The notes beneath the pieces were generated by a model. The model was given only the letters and a program-made list of their open reading frames with translations, was not told the origin of the DNA and did no database searches. This document shows positions 1 through 6,407 of a stretch of 6,572 nucleotides of DNA, piece after piece. Position numbers and translations under genes: made by a program. Source of the DNA: JBBRMQ01 sp038230775 (lineage in GTDB: Bacteria; Acidobacteriota; Thermoanaerobaculia; Gp7-AA8); assembly GCA_038230775.1 (NCBI GenBank), contig JBBRMQ010000239.1:1-6572 (forward strand). Direction: 5' to 3'. Numbering within the stretch: position 1 is the stretch's first letter; the number at the start of each line of letters is the position of its first letter.

Positions 1-1
1 G

Positions 2-1672
2 CCGTCAGAGTTCGTGGACTTCGATCACAGTCTCAACACAGCGATCCGAAAGCTGCGCACCGCGCTCGACGACTCGGCGGAGAATCCGCGGTTCGTCGAG
101 ACGGTGGCCCGCCGGGGGTACCGCTTCATCGCGCCCGTTGCGTGGAGCGATGAGGCGTCCCCTCTGGCGCAAACGATTCCCGCGCCAGAACACGGTCAAC
201 GCCGAACGCCATTCATCGTCGCGACCGCAGTTGCACTGCTCGTTCTCGCGATCGCCGCCTTTCTGTTCCGGCGCGATCGAGCGGCGCCGGCCGCGCCTTT
301 GGCTGGCGCCGTCGCCGTGCTCCCGTTTCAGACCAGCGACGCCCAAAACGAGTACCTCAGCGACGGGCTGACAGAAGTCCTGATCGACACGCTGTCGCGC
401 ATTCCCGAGCTGAGGGTCATGGCACGCGCCACCGTCTTTCAATACAAGGGGCGGGAGATCGATCCGATTCGTGTGGCCAGAGAGCTGGGCGTCGTCGCGG
501 TCGTCACCGGTCACGTCCGCCGGGACCACAATCAGGATCGCATTCGAGTCGAGCTGATCGATCGCGACGGCACACAGGTCTGGGGCGACACCTACTTCGG
601 AACGGCCGCCGATCTGCCGTCACTGCAGACTCGCATCGCTCAGGATCTCGCACTGCAACTACGCGGAGGCGTGGGCGAAGAACGGCGGCGATTCGTGGCC
701 AGGCGATACACTCGAAGCGCGGAGGCGTACGACGAGTATCTCTGGGGTCTGCACGCGTGGAACGCGCGCGACCGGCCGAGCCTCTACCTGGCCATTCAGT
801 ACTTCACCCACGCCACGCAGCTCGATCCCGATTTCGCCGCGGCCTACGCCGGACTGGCGAACACGTATGGCGTGATGATCGGCTACGGCGTGATCCCACC
901 GGAAGAAGGCATCATCAAGGTGTCGGCTACGGCGCAGAGGGCGCTCGATCTCGATCCGGGAAATGCCGAGGCGCTTGCGTGTCTCGCTACGCTCAAGTAC
1001 CGCAATCTCTGGGATTTCGCTGGTGCAGAACGCGACTATCGGCGCGCCCTGAGGCTCAATCCCAACTATGCAACGGCCCACCAGTGGTATGGCGACTACC
1101 TTCGCAGCAGGGGACGCTTCGCCGAAGGACGGCGCGAAAACGACACCGCTTACCGGCTCGACCCTCAGTCGACCGCGATCAACGGCTCCATGTGCTGGAG
1201 CTTCTATCAGGAGCGCCGGTACAGCGAGGCAATCGCGTTCGCACGCCGCGCGCAGGCGATCAATCCGTCGCCCTTCTGCGTCTTCCGATCGCTGCTCGCA
1301 CTGGGCGACACTGAGGCCGCGTTCCGGGAGCTGGAGCCGATGAAGGGACCAGGGGGCTCGGCCGCGGAGAAGCTGATCACTACTTACCGTCGGGGAGGAG
1401 AGAACGCATTCCTGCGCCATGAGATCGAGGACCTGATCAGCCGGCAGGGGCAGGATCTGACGGCGCCCGTGAATATCGCATCCGTTTATGCGTTCCTCGG
1501 CGAGAAGGACCTGGCCTTCGCCTGGCTCGAGACGGCCTACCGGCGCCGTATCTCGATCCTGACCGATTTCCACATCGATCCGGCCTTCGACAGCCTGCGC
1601 TCCGATCCCCGATTCGACGCCCTTCGCAAACGCATCGGCCTGCCTCAGGTGGACATCCCCGCGGCGCGATGA
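2..1672 (+). CDS. Winged-helix / TolB-like / TPR membrane regulator (5' end outside window)
   Basis: This is a CadC-like one-component regulator whose start lies upstream of the window; 556 residues are visible, numbered from the first full codon. Residues 1-46 are the C-terminal part of a Trans_reg_C (OmpR/PhoB-type) winged helix, with the recognition helix (NTAIRKLR) and wing (ARRGYRFIAPV). A hydrophobic helix at about 71-89, followed by RRDR, is a single membrane span. Residues about 103-220 match the TolB-like N-terminal domain often found in such proteins (AVLPF, YLSDGLTEVLIDTL, VVTGHV). From about 241 onward come TPR-type helical pairs (YDEYLWGLHAWN, LDPDFAAAYAGLAN, LNPNYATAHQWYGDY), and the end (FDSLRSDPRFDALRKRIGL) is typical of this architecture. 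The likely topology is a cytoplasmic DNA-binding domain with TolB/TPR domains across the membrane, recognising a protein or envelope signal. The target and signal are unknown. It ends 50 bp before the sigma gene, which has its own candidate promoter, so functional linkage is unproven. Confidence 0.9.
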   Translation, partial: PSEFVDFDHSLNTAIRKLRTALDDSAENPRFVETVARRGYRFIAPVAWSDEASPLAQTIPAPEHGQRRTPFIVATAVALLVLAIAAFLFRRDRAAPAAPLAGAVAVLPFQTSDAQNEYLSDGLTEVLIDTLSRIPELRVMARATVFQYKGREIDPIRVARELGVVAVVTGHVRRDHNQDRIRVELIDRDGTQVWGDTYFGTAADLPSLQTRIAQDLALQLRGGVGEERRRFVARRYTRSAEAYDEYLWGLHAWNARDRPSLYLAIQYFTHATQLDPDFAAAYAGLANTYGVMIGYGVIPPEEGIIKVSATAQRALDLDPGNAEALACLATLKYRNLWDFAGAERDYRRALRLNPNYATAHQWYGDYLRSRGRFAEGRRENDTAYRLDPQSTAINGSMCWSFYQERRYSEAIAFARRAQAINPSPFCVFRSLLALGDTEAAFRELEPMKGPGGSAAEKLITTYRRGGENAFLRHEIEDLISRQGQDLTAPVNIASVYAFLGEKDLAFAWLETAYRRRISILTDFHIDPAFDSLRSDPRFDALRKRIGLPQVDIPAAR

Positions 1673-1684
1673 GAGCGAACCTCT

Positions 1685-1707
1685 AACGTTCTCGAAATCC
1701 AGGCGTC
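1685..1707 (+). promoter_or_regulatory. Candidate ECF-type promoter of the sigma operon
   Basis: AAC (1685-1687, in context TCTAAC) is followed after exactly 16 nt by CGTC (1704-1707, then TAC). This matches the AAC -35 / CGTC -10 pattern seen in many ECF sigma promoters. It lies in the 50-bp gap before the sigma gene. Transcription would start near 1713-1717, giving a very short leader before the ATG at 1723. ECF factors commonly transcribe their own operons, so autoregulation is the natural inference. The motif is short and could occur by chance. Confidence 0.4.
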
Positions 1708-1722
1708 TACAAGCACAGAGAG

Positions 1723-2328
1723 ATGCCCGGTGAGACCCTGGCGGTACGGTTGCCGAGTTTGACGACTCCTGACACTCCGAAACGCGAAGGCGCCGCAACG
1801 AGCGAGCACGATGTCCGTCTCGCCCGCGCCTGCGCCGACGGAAACCAGGACGTATTCGCGGAGCTCTATCGGGCGCACTCCGACCGCATGAAAAGCATCG
1901 CCTACAACCACCTCGGCAACGTCTCGGACGCGGAAGACGCCATCCAGGAGACGTTCCTCAAGATTCATCGCGCGGCCAACACCTACACCGGCGAGGCGGC
2001 GTTCAGCACGTGGATCTATCGCATCCTGGTGAACACCTGCTACGACCACCTCCGCAAGCGGCAGCGCCGCATCCAGGAGACGCCGATCGATGACTTCATC
2101 ACGTCGGACCGCGCCGGGAGCGGCGTCGACGACGTGAAACGGATGGCGCTGCGACGGATGCTCGACGAACTGCCCGAACAGCGCCGCAGCGTCTTCACGC
2201 TGTTCGAGATCGAAGGCATGAGTCACGCCGAGATCGGGAAGATCCTCGACATCACCGAAGGCAATTCGAAGTGGATTCTCTTCGCCACCAAGAAACATCT
2301 GCAGGAGCAGTGGAAGACAGCCCAATGA
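1723..2328 (+). CDS. ECF-family RNA polymerase sigma factor
   Basis: This 201-aa sigma-70 family protein of the extracytoplasmic-function group directs RNA polymerase to a dedicated promoter set. An unstructured N-terminal stretch (about 1-30) precedes region 2 at about 43-116, with VFAELYRAH, DAEDAIQETFLKIH (core binding) and FSTWIYRILVNTCYDHLRKR (-10 recognition and melting). A short linker leads to region 4 at about 138-196: LDELPEQRRSVFTLFEIEGMSHAEIGKIL, then the recognition helix. Regions 1 and 3 are absent, as expected for ECF. The recognition helix reads TEGNSKWILFATKKHL, with Trp where the common form has Ser (GTVKSRLFRAR), so the -35 specificity may be unusual. The ATG at 1723 is the only good start upstream of region 2; the purine-rich AGAGAG before it is a weak ribosome-binding site. 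The stop codon overlaps the anti-sigma start (ATGA), a classic sigma/anti-sigma coupling. The ECF subgroup cannot be assigned by eye. Confidence 0.95.
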   Translation: MPGETLAVRLPSLTTPDTPKREGAATSEHDVRLARACADGNQDVFAELYRAHSDRMKSIAYNHLGNVSDAEDAIQETFLKIHRAANTYTGEAAFSTWIYRILVNTCYDHLRKRQRRIQETPIDDFITSDRAGSGVDDVKRMALRRMLDELPEQRRSVFTLFEIEGMSHAEIGKILDITEGNSKWILFATKKHLQEQWKTAQ

Positions 2329-2936
2329 ACATTCAATGCAATGAGCTCGACAACCTTCTCATGGAAGGCGACGCCTTCTCGATGGAGATCGCGCAGCGGC
2401 ACGCCCGCGAGTGCGCGGCGTGCGCGGAGAAGCTCGCCTCGTGGAACGACATCTCCGGAACCGCACGCGGCATGCAGGCCAGGTGGCAGAACGACATGCT
2501 GTGGCCGCGCATCTCGCGGTCGATGCAAAGAGAACAGCCGCGCATGCGCAACTGGATCTGGCAGGTCGCGGCGGCACTGGTGCTCGTCGCCGGACTGGGT
2601 GGCGTTTTCTGGAAGACGAATCAGATGAATCACGATCCGCTCCTGACGATCGCCGCCATCGATCAGGTGGAAACCGCAGAACGGCAGCACACTGCCGCCA
2701 TCAGGAACCTCGAGAAACTCGCAGGCACACGACTCGACGATCCGTCGACGCCGCTGCTCGTCAGCTACAAGGAAAAGCTGATGCTGCTCGACGACGCCAT
2801 CGCGGAGTGTCAGTCGGCGATCGATCACAACCGCGCCAACGCGCAGGTGCGCAAACAGCTTCTGGCGATCTATTCGGAGAAGCAGCGCACGCTGCAGGAT
2901 GTCTTACGGGAGGACAACCGTGTCTCGCATCAGTAA
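2325..2936 (+). CDS. Membrane anti-sigma factor with ZAS-type zinc motif
   Basis: This 203-aa protein probably holds the preceding ECF sigma factor inactive at the membrane. The N-terminal cytoplasmic part has the zinc-binding anti-sigma signature H26-x3-C30-x2-C33, with C5 as a likely fourth ligand. A single membrane helix at about 77-96 follows the basic stretch QPRMRN, so the C-terminus should be periplasmic. The periplasmic part (about 105-198) is predicted to be mostly helical and charged (QVETAERQHTAAIRNLEKL, SYKEKLMLLDDAIAECQSAI), probably coiled-coil or helical hairpins; I recognise no catalytic or ligand-binding family there. The ATG at 2325 overlaps the sigma stop by 4 nt and has GGAAG 8 nt upstream. 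An in-frame upstream ATG at 2271 would lie within the sigma gene and lacks support. The 3' end overlaps the next gene by 17 nt. The call rests on the motif, topology and gene order; the inducing signal is unknown. Confidence 0.88.
   Translation: MNIQCNELDNLLMEGDAFSMEIAQRHARECAACAEKLASWNDISGTARGMQARWQNDMLWPRISRSMQREQPRMRNWIWQVAAALVLVAGLGGVFWKTNQMNHDPLLTIAAIDQVETAERQHTAAIRNLEKLAGTRLDDPSTPLLVSYKEKLMLLDDAIAECQSAIDHNRANAQVRKQLLAIYSEKQRTLQDVLREDNRVSHQ
2908..2913 (+). promoter_or_regulatory. Shine-Dalgarno site selecting the GTG 2920 start
   Basis: GGGAGG lies inside the 3' end of the anti-sigma gene, 6 nt before GTG at 2920. It is the strongest ribosome-binding site in the window. It argues for GTG 2920 over ATG 2899, which lies upstream of the site and would add seven residues in front of the signal peptide. 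Confidence 0.75.
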
Positions 2937-4356
2937 GTGGAGCTTCGTCATTCTCATCGCGCTCACCGCGCCGTTGTTCGGCTATGAGCGCACGATCACC
3001 AGGACCCTCACCTATCGCAGCGGACGCATCATGATCGATCACAAGTTCGGCGCCGTCAGCGTCCGCACGCACAAGTCGAACACCGTGGACCTGCGCGCGG
3101 AGATCCGCGCCTCGGACGAAGAATTCGGGCGGCAGATCGACGTCACTGCAAGCGACGAGGGAGGCATCGTCATCCGCAGCTCGTATCCGACGAGCGAGCG
3201 CCGTCACTTCGGCAACTTCTCCTACTCGGTCGAGATCTCAGTAGTGATCCCGGATAGCGCCCCGCTCTCCGTCCACAACCGGTTCGGAAGCATCGACGCC
3301 GAAGGAATCGGCGCTTCGAGTGAGTTCATCAACAGTCAGGGCTCGGTGGAGTTGCGCAGTAGCCGCGGCGCACAGCGGATTGAAAACGCATTCGGTTCCA
3401 TCCGCGTCACCGACAGCCTCGGCGACACTGCCGTGCAAAACCAGAATGGCAGCGTCGAGGTCGACCACGTCGAAGGGAACCTCACGATCGGCGATCGCTT
3501 CGCCACCGTCCGGGTCAACCGCGCAACACGGAACGTGACGATCAACAACCAGAACGGCAGCGTGGAGGTCACGGACGCCGGCGGCGCGACGAAGATCGTC
3601 AACTCGTTCGCCACCGTGTCCGTGCGCAACGTCAACGGCAGCCTCGACGTCACGAACCAGAACGGACGCGTGGAAGCGACCAACATCAAGGGTTCGGCAT
3701 TTTTCCGCAGCTCGTTCGCCACCACTACGTTCAGCAACATCGATCGCGACCTCACCGTCGAGTCGCAGAACGGACGGGTGGAAGGAAACACCGTCGGCGG
3801 CAAGGCCACGATCAAGACGAGCTTCGCCACCGTCGACGTGCACGACATCAGCGGACCGACGCGCATCACGAACTCGAATGGCAACGTCGTCGCGGCCGAT
3901 ATCCGAGGTCCGCTGACGGTCGATACCAGGTTCGGGCTGGTGCGGGCCGAGCGCATTCACGGAGCGCTCGACGTCGAGAACGCCAACGCGGGCGTCACCG
4001 CCAGCGAGATCGCCGGATCTGCGCGCGTGCACACCAGCTTCGGCTCGGTGTTCCTCAAGTCGATCGAAGGTCCGATCGACGTCGAGAATCAGAATGGCGG
4101 CGTGGCGGTCAGCGGCCTGCGCGGAACCTGCGACCCGATCACGATCAAGACGAGCTTCTCCTCCGTCAAAGTCGCGATTCCCGCATCCGCGCACTACTCG
4201 ATCGACGCGCGCACGAGCTTCGGCTCCGTCAACACCGACGTCCCGATTCTCATCACCCAGAAGAGCGACAACACGCTGACCGGAACGATCGGCGGCGGCG
4301 GCTGCAAAATGGATCTCACCACCAACAACGGGAGTATCACGTTGACGAGGGAGTAG
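2920..4356 (+). CDS. Exported DUF4097-like beta-solenoid protein with alternating 18-aa repeats
   Basis: This 478-aa protein begins at GTG 2920, set by the GGGAGG site. The N-terminus (SRISKWSFVILIALTAPLFG) is a signal peptide, probably cleaved near residue 21, so the mature protein acts outside the cytoplasm. Residues about 23-113 form an N-terminal beta region (DHKFGAVSV... VVIPDSAPL). From about residue 116 to 403 there are 16 consecutive 18-residue rungs; the central position is Phe in odd rungs (122, 158, 194, 230, 266, 302, 338, 374) and Gln/Asn in even rungs (140, 176, 212 ... 392). Typical rungs read SFATVxV and NQNGxVEV. A less regular cap closes with NNGSITL. This matches the DUF4097 / putative adhesin beta-strand-repeat family; no enzyme motif is seen. 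No membrane helix, sorting signal or lipobox is visible, so it is periplasmic or secreted. As third gene of the sigma/anti-sigma operon it may be an output or sensor of envelope stress; that role is inference. DUF4097-type domains occur in LiaX and YvlB of Firmicutes stress regulons. Confidence 0.85.
   Translation: MSRISKWSFVILIALTAPLFGYERTITRTLTYRSGRIMIDHKFGAVSVRTHKSNTVDLRAEIRASDEEFGRQIDVTASDEGGIVIRSSYPTSERRHFGNFSYSVEISVVIPDSAPLSVHNRFGSIDAEGIGASSEFINSQGSVELRSSRGAQRIENAFGSIRVTDSLGDTAVQNQNGSVEVDHVEGNLTIGDRFATVRVNRATRNVTINNQNGSVEVTDAGGATKIVNSFATVSVRNVNGSLDVTNQNGRVEATNIKGSAFFRSSFATTTFSNIDRDLTVESQNGRVEGNTVGGKATIKTSFATVDVHDISGPTRITNSNGNVVAADIRGPLTVDTRFGLVRAERIHGALDVENANAGVTASEIAGSARVHTSFGSVFLKSIEGPIDVENQNGGVAVSGLRGTCDPITIKTSFSSVKVAIPASAHYSIDARTSFGSVNTDVPILITQKSDNTLTGTIGGGGCKMDLTTNNGSITLTRE
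3265..4194 (+). repeat. Coding tandem repeat, 54-nt unit with 108-nt higher-order period
   Basis: The DNA encodes 18-residue rungs in strict register. NQNG-type codons recur at 3439, 3547, 3655, 3763, 3871, 3979 and 4087, each exactly 108 nt apart. The SFAT/RFG-type rungs fall midway between them. No indel disturbs the period until three extra codons (CDP) are inserted near 4129. Nucleotide identity between units is partial: CAGAACGG-type cores are well conserved while the rest has diverged. The repeats are therefore old duplications held by protein structure, not fresh slippage. Confidence 0.9.
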
Positions 4357-4372
4357 GTCGTCCGAAAAAGTG

Positions 4373-4422
4373 GTGTGCGGACCGGCTTCAGCCGGTCAGG
4401 CCGGCTGAAGCCGGCCCTACAC
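4373..4422. terminator. Palindrome between convergent operons, probable bidirectional terminator (REP-like)
   Basis: Perfect 14-bp inverted arms (4382-4395 and 4401-4414) are separated by 5 nt. Outer GTGT/ACAC bases (4373-4376, 4419-4422) extend the symmetry imperfectly. Each arm is itself a hairpin: GACCGGC-ttca-GCCGGTC (4380-4397) and GGCCGGC-tgaa-GCCGGCC (4399-4416). It fills most of the 66-bp gap between the two convergent stop codons and touches the lipoprotein stop codon at 4423. There is no T-run on either side, so termination would not be of the canonical intrinsic type. It shares its core with the palindrome at 6408-6493, which marks it as a dispersed repeat family. Confidence 0.6.
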
Positions 4423-5019
4423 TCAAAACGTTCTCGTATACGTAAAGATGAACGGCCGCGCCGAACAATTGCGGATCGGCGCCACGAACTTCGTGTTCTT
4501 GATCTCGCGTTCGGCCAGAAATGCCAGCGACTCGTCGTTGGTGGTGTTCGAGATGATCTTCGTCGCGGTGACGTTTCCCTTCACGTCGACGGTGGCATCG
4601 ACGGTGACAACGCCGTGGATCGTGGCGCGATCGGAGAAGGACGGCAGCGGTGCCTTCGCGAAGCTGAAGTCGGTGTCGGCGGGACAGCCGCGGCGCGCCT
4701 TCGCCTGCGTCGTGCCTTCGCGACGGACGAGCGGAGCGGAGACGAAGCCGACGGTGCCGTCGGCCAATCGCACGCGCGTCCACTGATCGCCATCGGTGAG
4801 AAGCGCGAGACGTTCACCCTTCTTCACCTGCGCGATCACGTCGGAACCTGCCGAACCGTCTTTGCGGACATTGAGTACGGACGCGGTGACGCGCACGTTG
4901 CCGATCGGGGTGTCCGTGGCGACGGGCGCCGGCCGCGGCTCGGGCGAAGGCATCGGCGGCGGCGGTGCGGGCGTGGTGCAGGCCGCGAGAATGAGAACCG
5001 CGAGAAGAAGTCTCTTCAC
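4423..5019 (-). CDS. SH3b / TonB-C-like lipoprotein
   Basis: This 198-aa predicted lipoprotein uses a GTG start at 5019 that overlaps the stop of the upstream peptidase gene by 4 nt (GTGA). No separate ribosome-binding site is visible, so translational coupling is likely. The N-terminus KRLLLAVLILAAC has a lipobox (LAAC, Cys14), followed by a Pro-rich linker (about 18-33). Residues about 41-99 match a bacterial SH3 domain (VTASVLNVRKDGSAGSDVIA, KKGERLALL, WTRVRLADGTVGFV). Residues about 125-197 resemble the TonB C-terminal domain (GVVTVDATVDVKGNVTATKI, then FVAPIRNCSARPFIFTY). Cys112 and Cys185 could pair. SH3b domains often bind peptidoglycan or peptides, and TonB-C-like domains occur outside true TonB proteins. 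Without an energising N-terminal helix this is not a classical TonB. A structural or scaffold role in the envelope is inference. The longer frame reaching upstream to 5313 is excluded because it lies inside the peptidase gene. Confidence 0.85.
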   Translation of the reverse strand: MKRLLLAVLILAACTTPAPPPPMPSPEPRPAPVATDTPIGNVRVTASVLNVRKDGSAGSDVIAQVKKGERLALLTDGDQWTRVRLADGTVGFVSAPLVRREGTTQAKARRGCPADTDFSFAKAPLPSFSDRATIHGVVTVDATVDVKGNVTATKIISNTTNDESLAFLAEREIKNTKFVAPIRNCSARPFIFTYTRTF

Positions 5020-6392
5020 GATGTCAGCCGCTTGACAAGTACGTAGAGGAATTGAGCGCTGTCGTAGAAGCGAGGGATTGCGACGCGCTCGTCGCGGCCG
5101 TGCGCGCGGCTGTCGGTGATCTCGGAGAACATGCCCGCGACGCCGTAGCTCGGAATGCCGGCGTTGCGCAGATAGAGGCTGTCGCTCGCGCCGGTGGCCA
5201 TCAGGGGCATGACTGGAACACCCGGCCAGAACTCGTTGGTCACCCGTTCGATCGGTTGCATGACGGCCGGCGCCAGCGGCGACGCGGGACTCGGACGCGC
5301 TTTGTCCATCCATGTCACTTCGATGCCCGGATCGTTCAGCACCTTCACGACGGTGTTGTAGATGTCATCTCCCGATTCGTCCGGAAGCACGCGGCAATTG
5401 ACGGTCGCGCGTGCGCTTTGTGGCAGCGCGTTGTCCGCGTGGCCGCCTTCGAGCCGCGTGGCGACGCACGTCGTTCGCATGAGCGCGTTGTACACGGGAG
5501 TCTCCGAGAGCTTCGCCGCCGCTGCGGCGTCGCCCTTCGCGACCAGCGCCATGTCCGCGGCAGTCGGTCCGTCCTCGATCTTCGACATGCGGTCGAAGTA
5601 CGTGCGCGTCACCTCGTTGAGGTGCACCGGAAAAACGTAATTCTGAAGCCGCACCAGCCCTTCAGCCAATTCGTAGATCGCGTTGTCCTTGCGCGGCACC
5701 GAGCTGTGCCCGCCCTTGTTCTGCGTCGAGAGGCGAAAGGAGATGTACATCTTCTCGCTCGCGCCGACGCCGTTGTACAGCGCCTTGCCGTCCTTCAAAC
5801 GGCTGTTGCCCCCTTCATTGAGCGCGAATGCCGCGTCGATGAGGTCGCGATGCTCCTTCAACAGCCACTGCACGCCGTTGAAGTCGCCGGTTTCTTCGTC
5901 GGCCGTCAGCGCCAGGATGATGTCGCGCTTCGGAACGAATCCCTCCTTCTTGTAGCGGATGAGATTCGCGACGAAGATCGCGGCCATCGCCTTGTCGTCT
6001 GTCGTTCCCCGGCCGTAGTAGTAACCGTCCTGCTCGGTGAACGTGAACGGATCGAGCGACCAGTCCTCGCGCTTCGCCTCGACCACATCGAGATGCGCGA
6101 GCAGGAGCACCGGCTTCTGATTCGTCGATCCGCGCAGCCGCGCGACGAGATTGCCCTTGCGCGGATTCGGCGCCAGCACCTGGACGTCGCTCGCCGGAAA
6201 TCCGGCGGCGCGGAGGCGCAGGGCCATGGAGTCCGCAGCCGTCGTCGTGCTGCCGACGGAATCCGTGGTGTTGATCTCGATCAGTTGCTTGTAGATGTCG
6301 TGAACGAGCTGTCGGGTCGCGTCATCGAGCGGCGGCGGCGCGGCAGCGAGCGGAGTCGCGAGAAGCAGCGTGAAGGCCAGGTTTCTGATCAT
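5016..6392 (-). CDS. Secreted M20-family zinc metallopeptidase
   Basis: This 458-aa member of the M20 (ArgE/DapE/ACY1/CPG2) family is a di-zinc amidohydrolase or exopeptidase. The N-terminus (IRNLAFTLLLATPLAAAPP) is a signal peptide, so it works in the periplasm or outside, unlike biosynthetic DapE or ArgE. The catalytic set is intact: LLLAHLD (His100, Asp102), GRGTTDDKA (bridging Asp132), TADEETG (general base Glu166, ligand Glu167), NEGG (Glu193) and AHGRDE (His431). GGHSS (His229) lies in the inserted dimerisation domain and GASDS (401-405) near the active-site end. The length is normal for the family. By analogy with exported M20 peptidases it probably trims peptides or acyl-amino acids in nutrient uptake; the substrate cannot be read from sequence. 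The ATG at 6392 has no clear ribosome-binding site and sits close behind a -10-like box. The stop codon overlaps the lipoprotein start, suggesting a two-gene operon. Confidence 0.95.
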   Translation of the reverse strand: MIRNLAFTLLLATPLAAAPPPLDDATRQLVHDIYKQLIEINTTDSVGSTTTAADSMALRLRAAGFPASDVQVLAPNPRKGNLVARLRGSTNQKPVLLLAHLDVVEAKREDWSLDPFTFTEQDGYYYGRGTTDDKAMAAIFVANLIRYKKEGFVPKRDIILALTADEETGDFNGVQWLLKEHRDLIDAAFALNEGGNSRLKDGKALYNGVGASEKMYISFRLSTQNKGGHSSVPRKDNAIYELAEGLVRLQNYVFPVHLNEVTRTYFDRMSKIEDGPTAADMALVAKGDAAAAAKLSETPVYNALMRTTCVATRLEGGHADNALPQSARATVNCRVLPDESGDDIYNTVVKVLNDPGIEVTWMDKARPSPASPLAPAVMQPIERVTNEFWPGVPVMPLMATGASDSLYLRNAGIPSYGVAGMFSEITDSRAHGRDERVAIPRFYDSAQFLYVLVKRLTS

Positions 6393-6401
6393 GCGCCGCG
6401 A

Positions 6402-6407
6402 ATTGTA
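6402..6407 (-). promoter_or_regulatory. Candidate -10 box of the peptidase operon
   Basis: TACAAT on the - strand is one mismatch from TATAAT. It ends 9 nt before the ATG at 6392, so the transcript would begin only about 2-3 nt before the start codon (near-leaderless), which fits the missing ribosome-binding site. The -35 region falls inside the adjoining palindrome, where no good TTGACA match is seen. Confidence 0.4.

Noticed and set aside
1677..1691. GAAC ... GTTC inverted repeat before the sigma gene as an operator
   Set aside because: The arms are only 4 bp, which is expected by chance. The ECF-type motif overlapping it is a better explanation.
659..1798. Long - strand open frame opposite the TPR regulator
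   Set aside because: It has low-complexity antisense composition, no family resemblance, and runs across the start of the clear sigma gene.
2899..2919. ATG at 2899 as start of the solenoid gene
   Set aside because: The strong GGGAGG site lies after it and 6 nt before GTG 2920. Starting at GTG also gives a standard signal peptide directly at the N-terminus.
3238..4194. - strand frame of 318 codons opposite the solenoid gene
   Set aside because: The repetitive Asp/Arg/Val-rich translation is the mirror of the 54-nt repeats; it has no start context or domain.
3265..4194. Regularly spaced repeats as a possible CRISPR array
   Set aside because: The period is 54/108 nt in coding register, the units are diverged, and they encode one continuous protein; there are no unique spacers.
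4423..5019. True TonB energy-transducing protein
   Set aside because: It has a lipobox instead of an inner-membrane TonB anchor helix and carries an SH3 domain; only the C-terminal domain resembles TonB.
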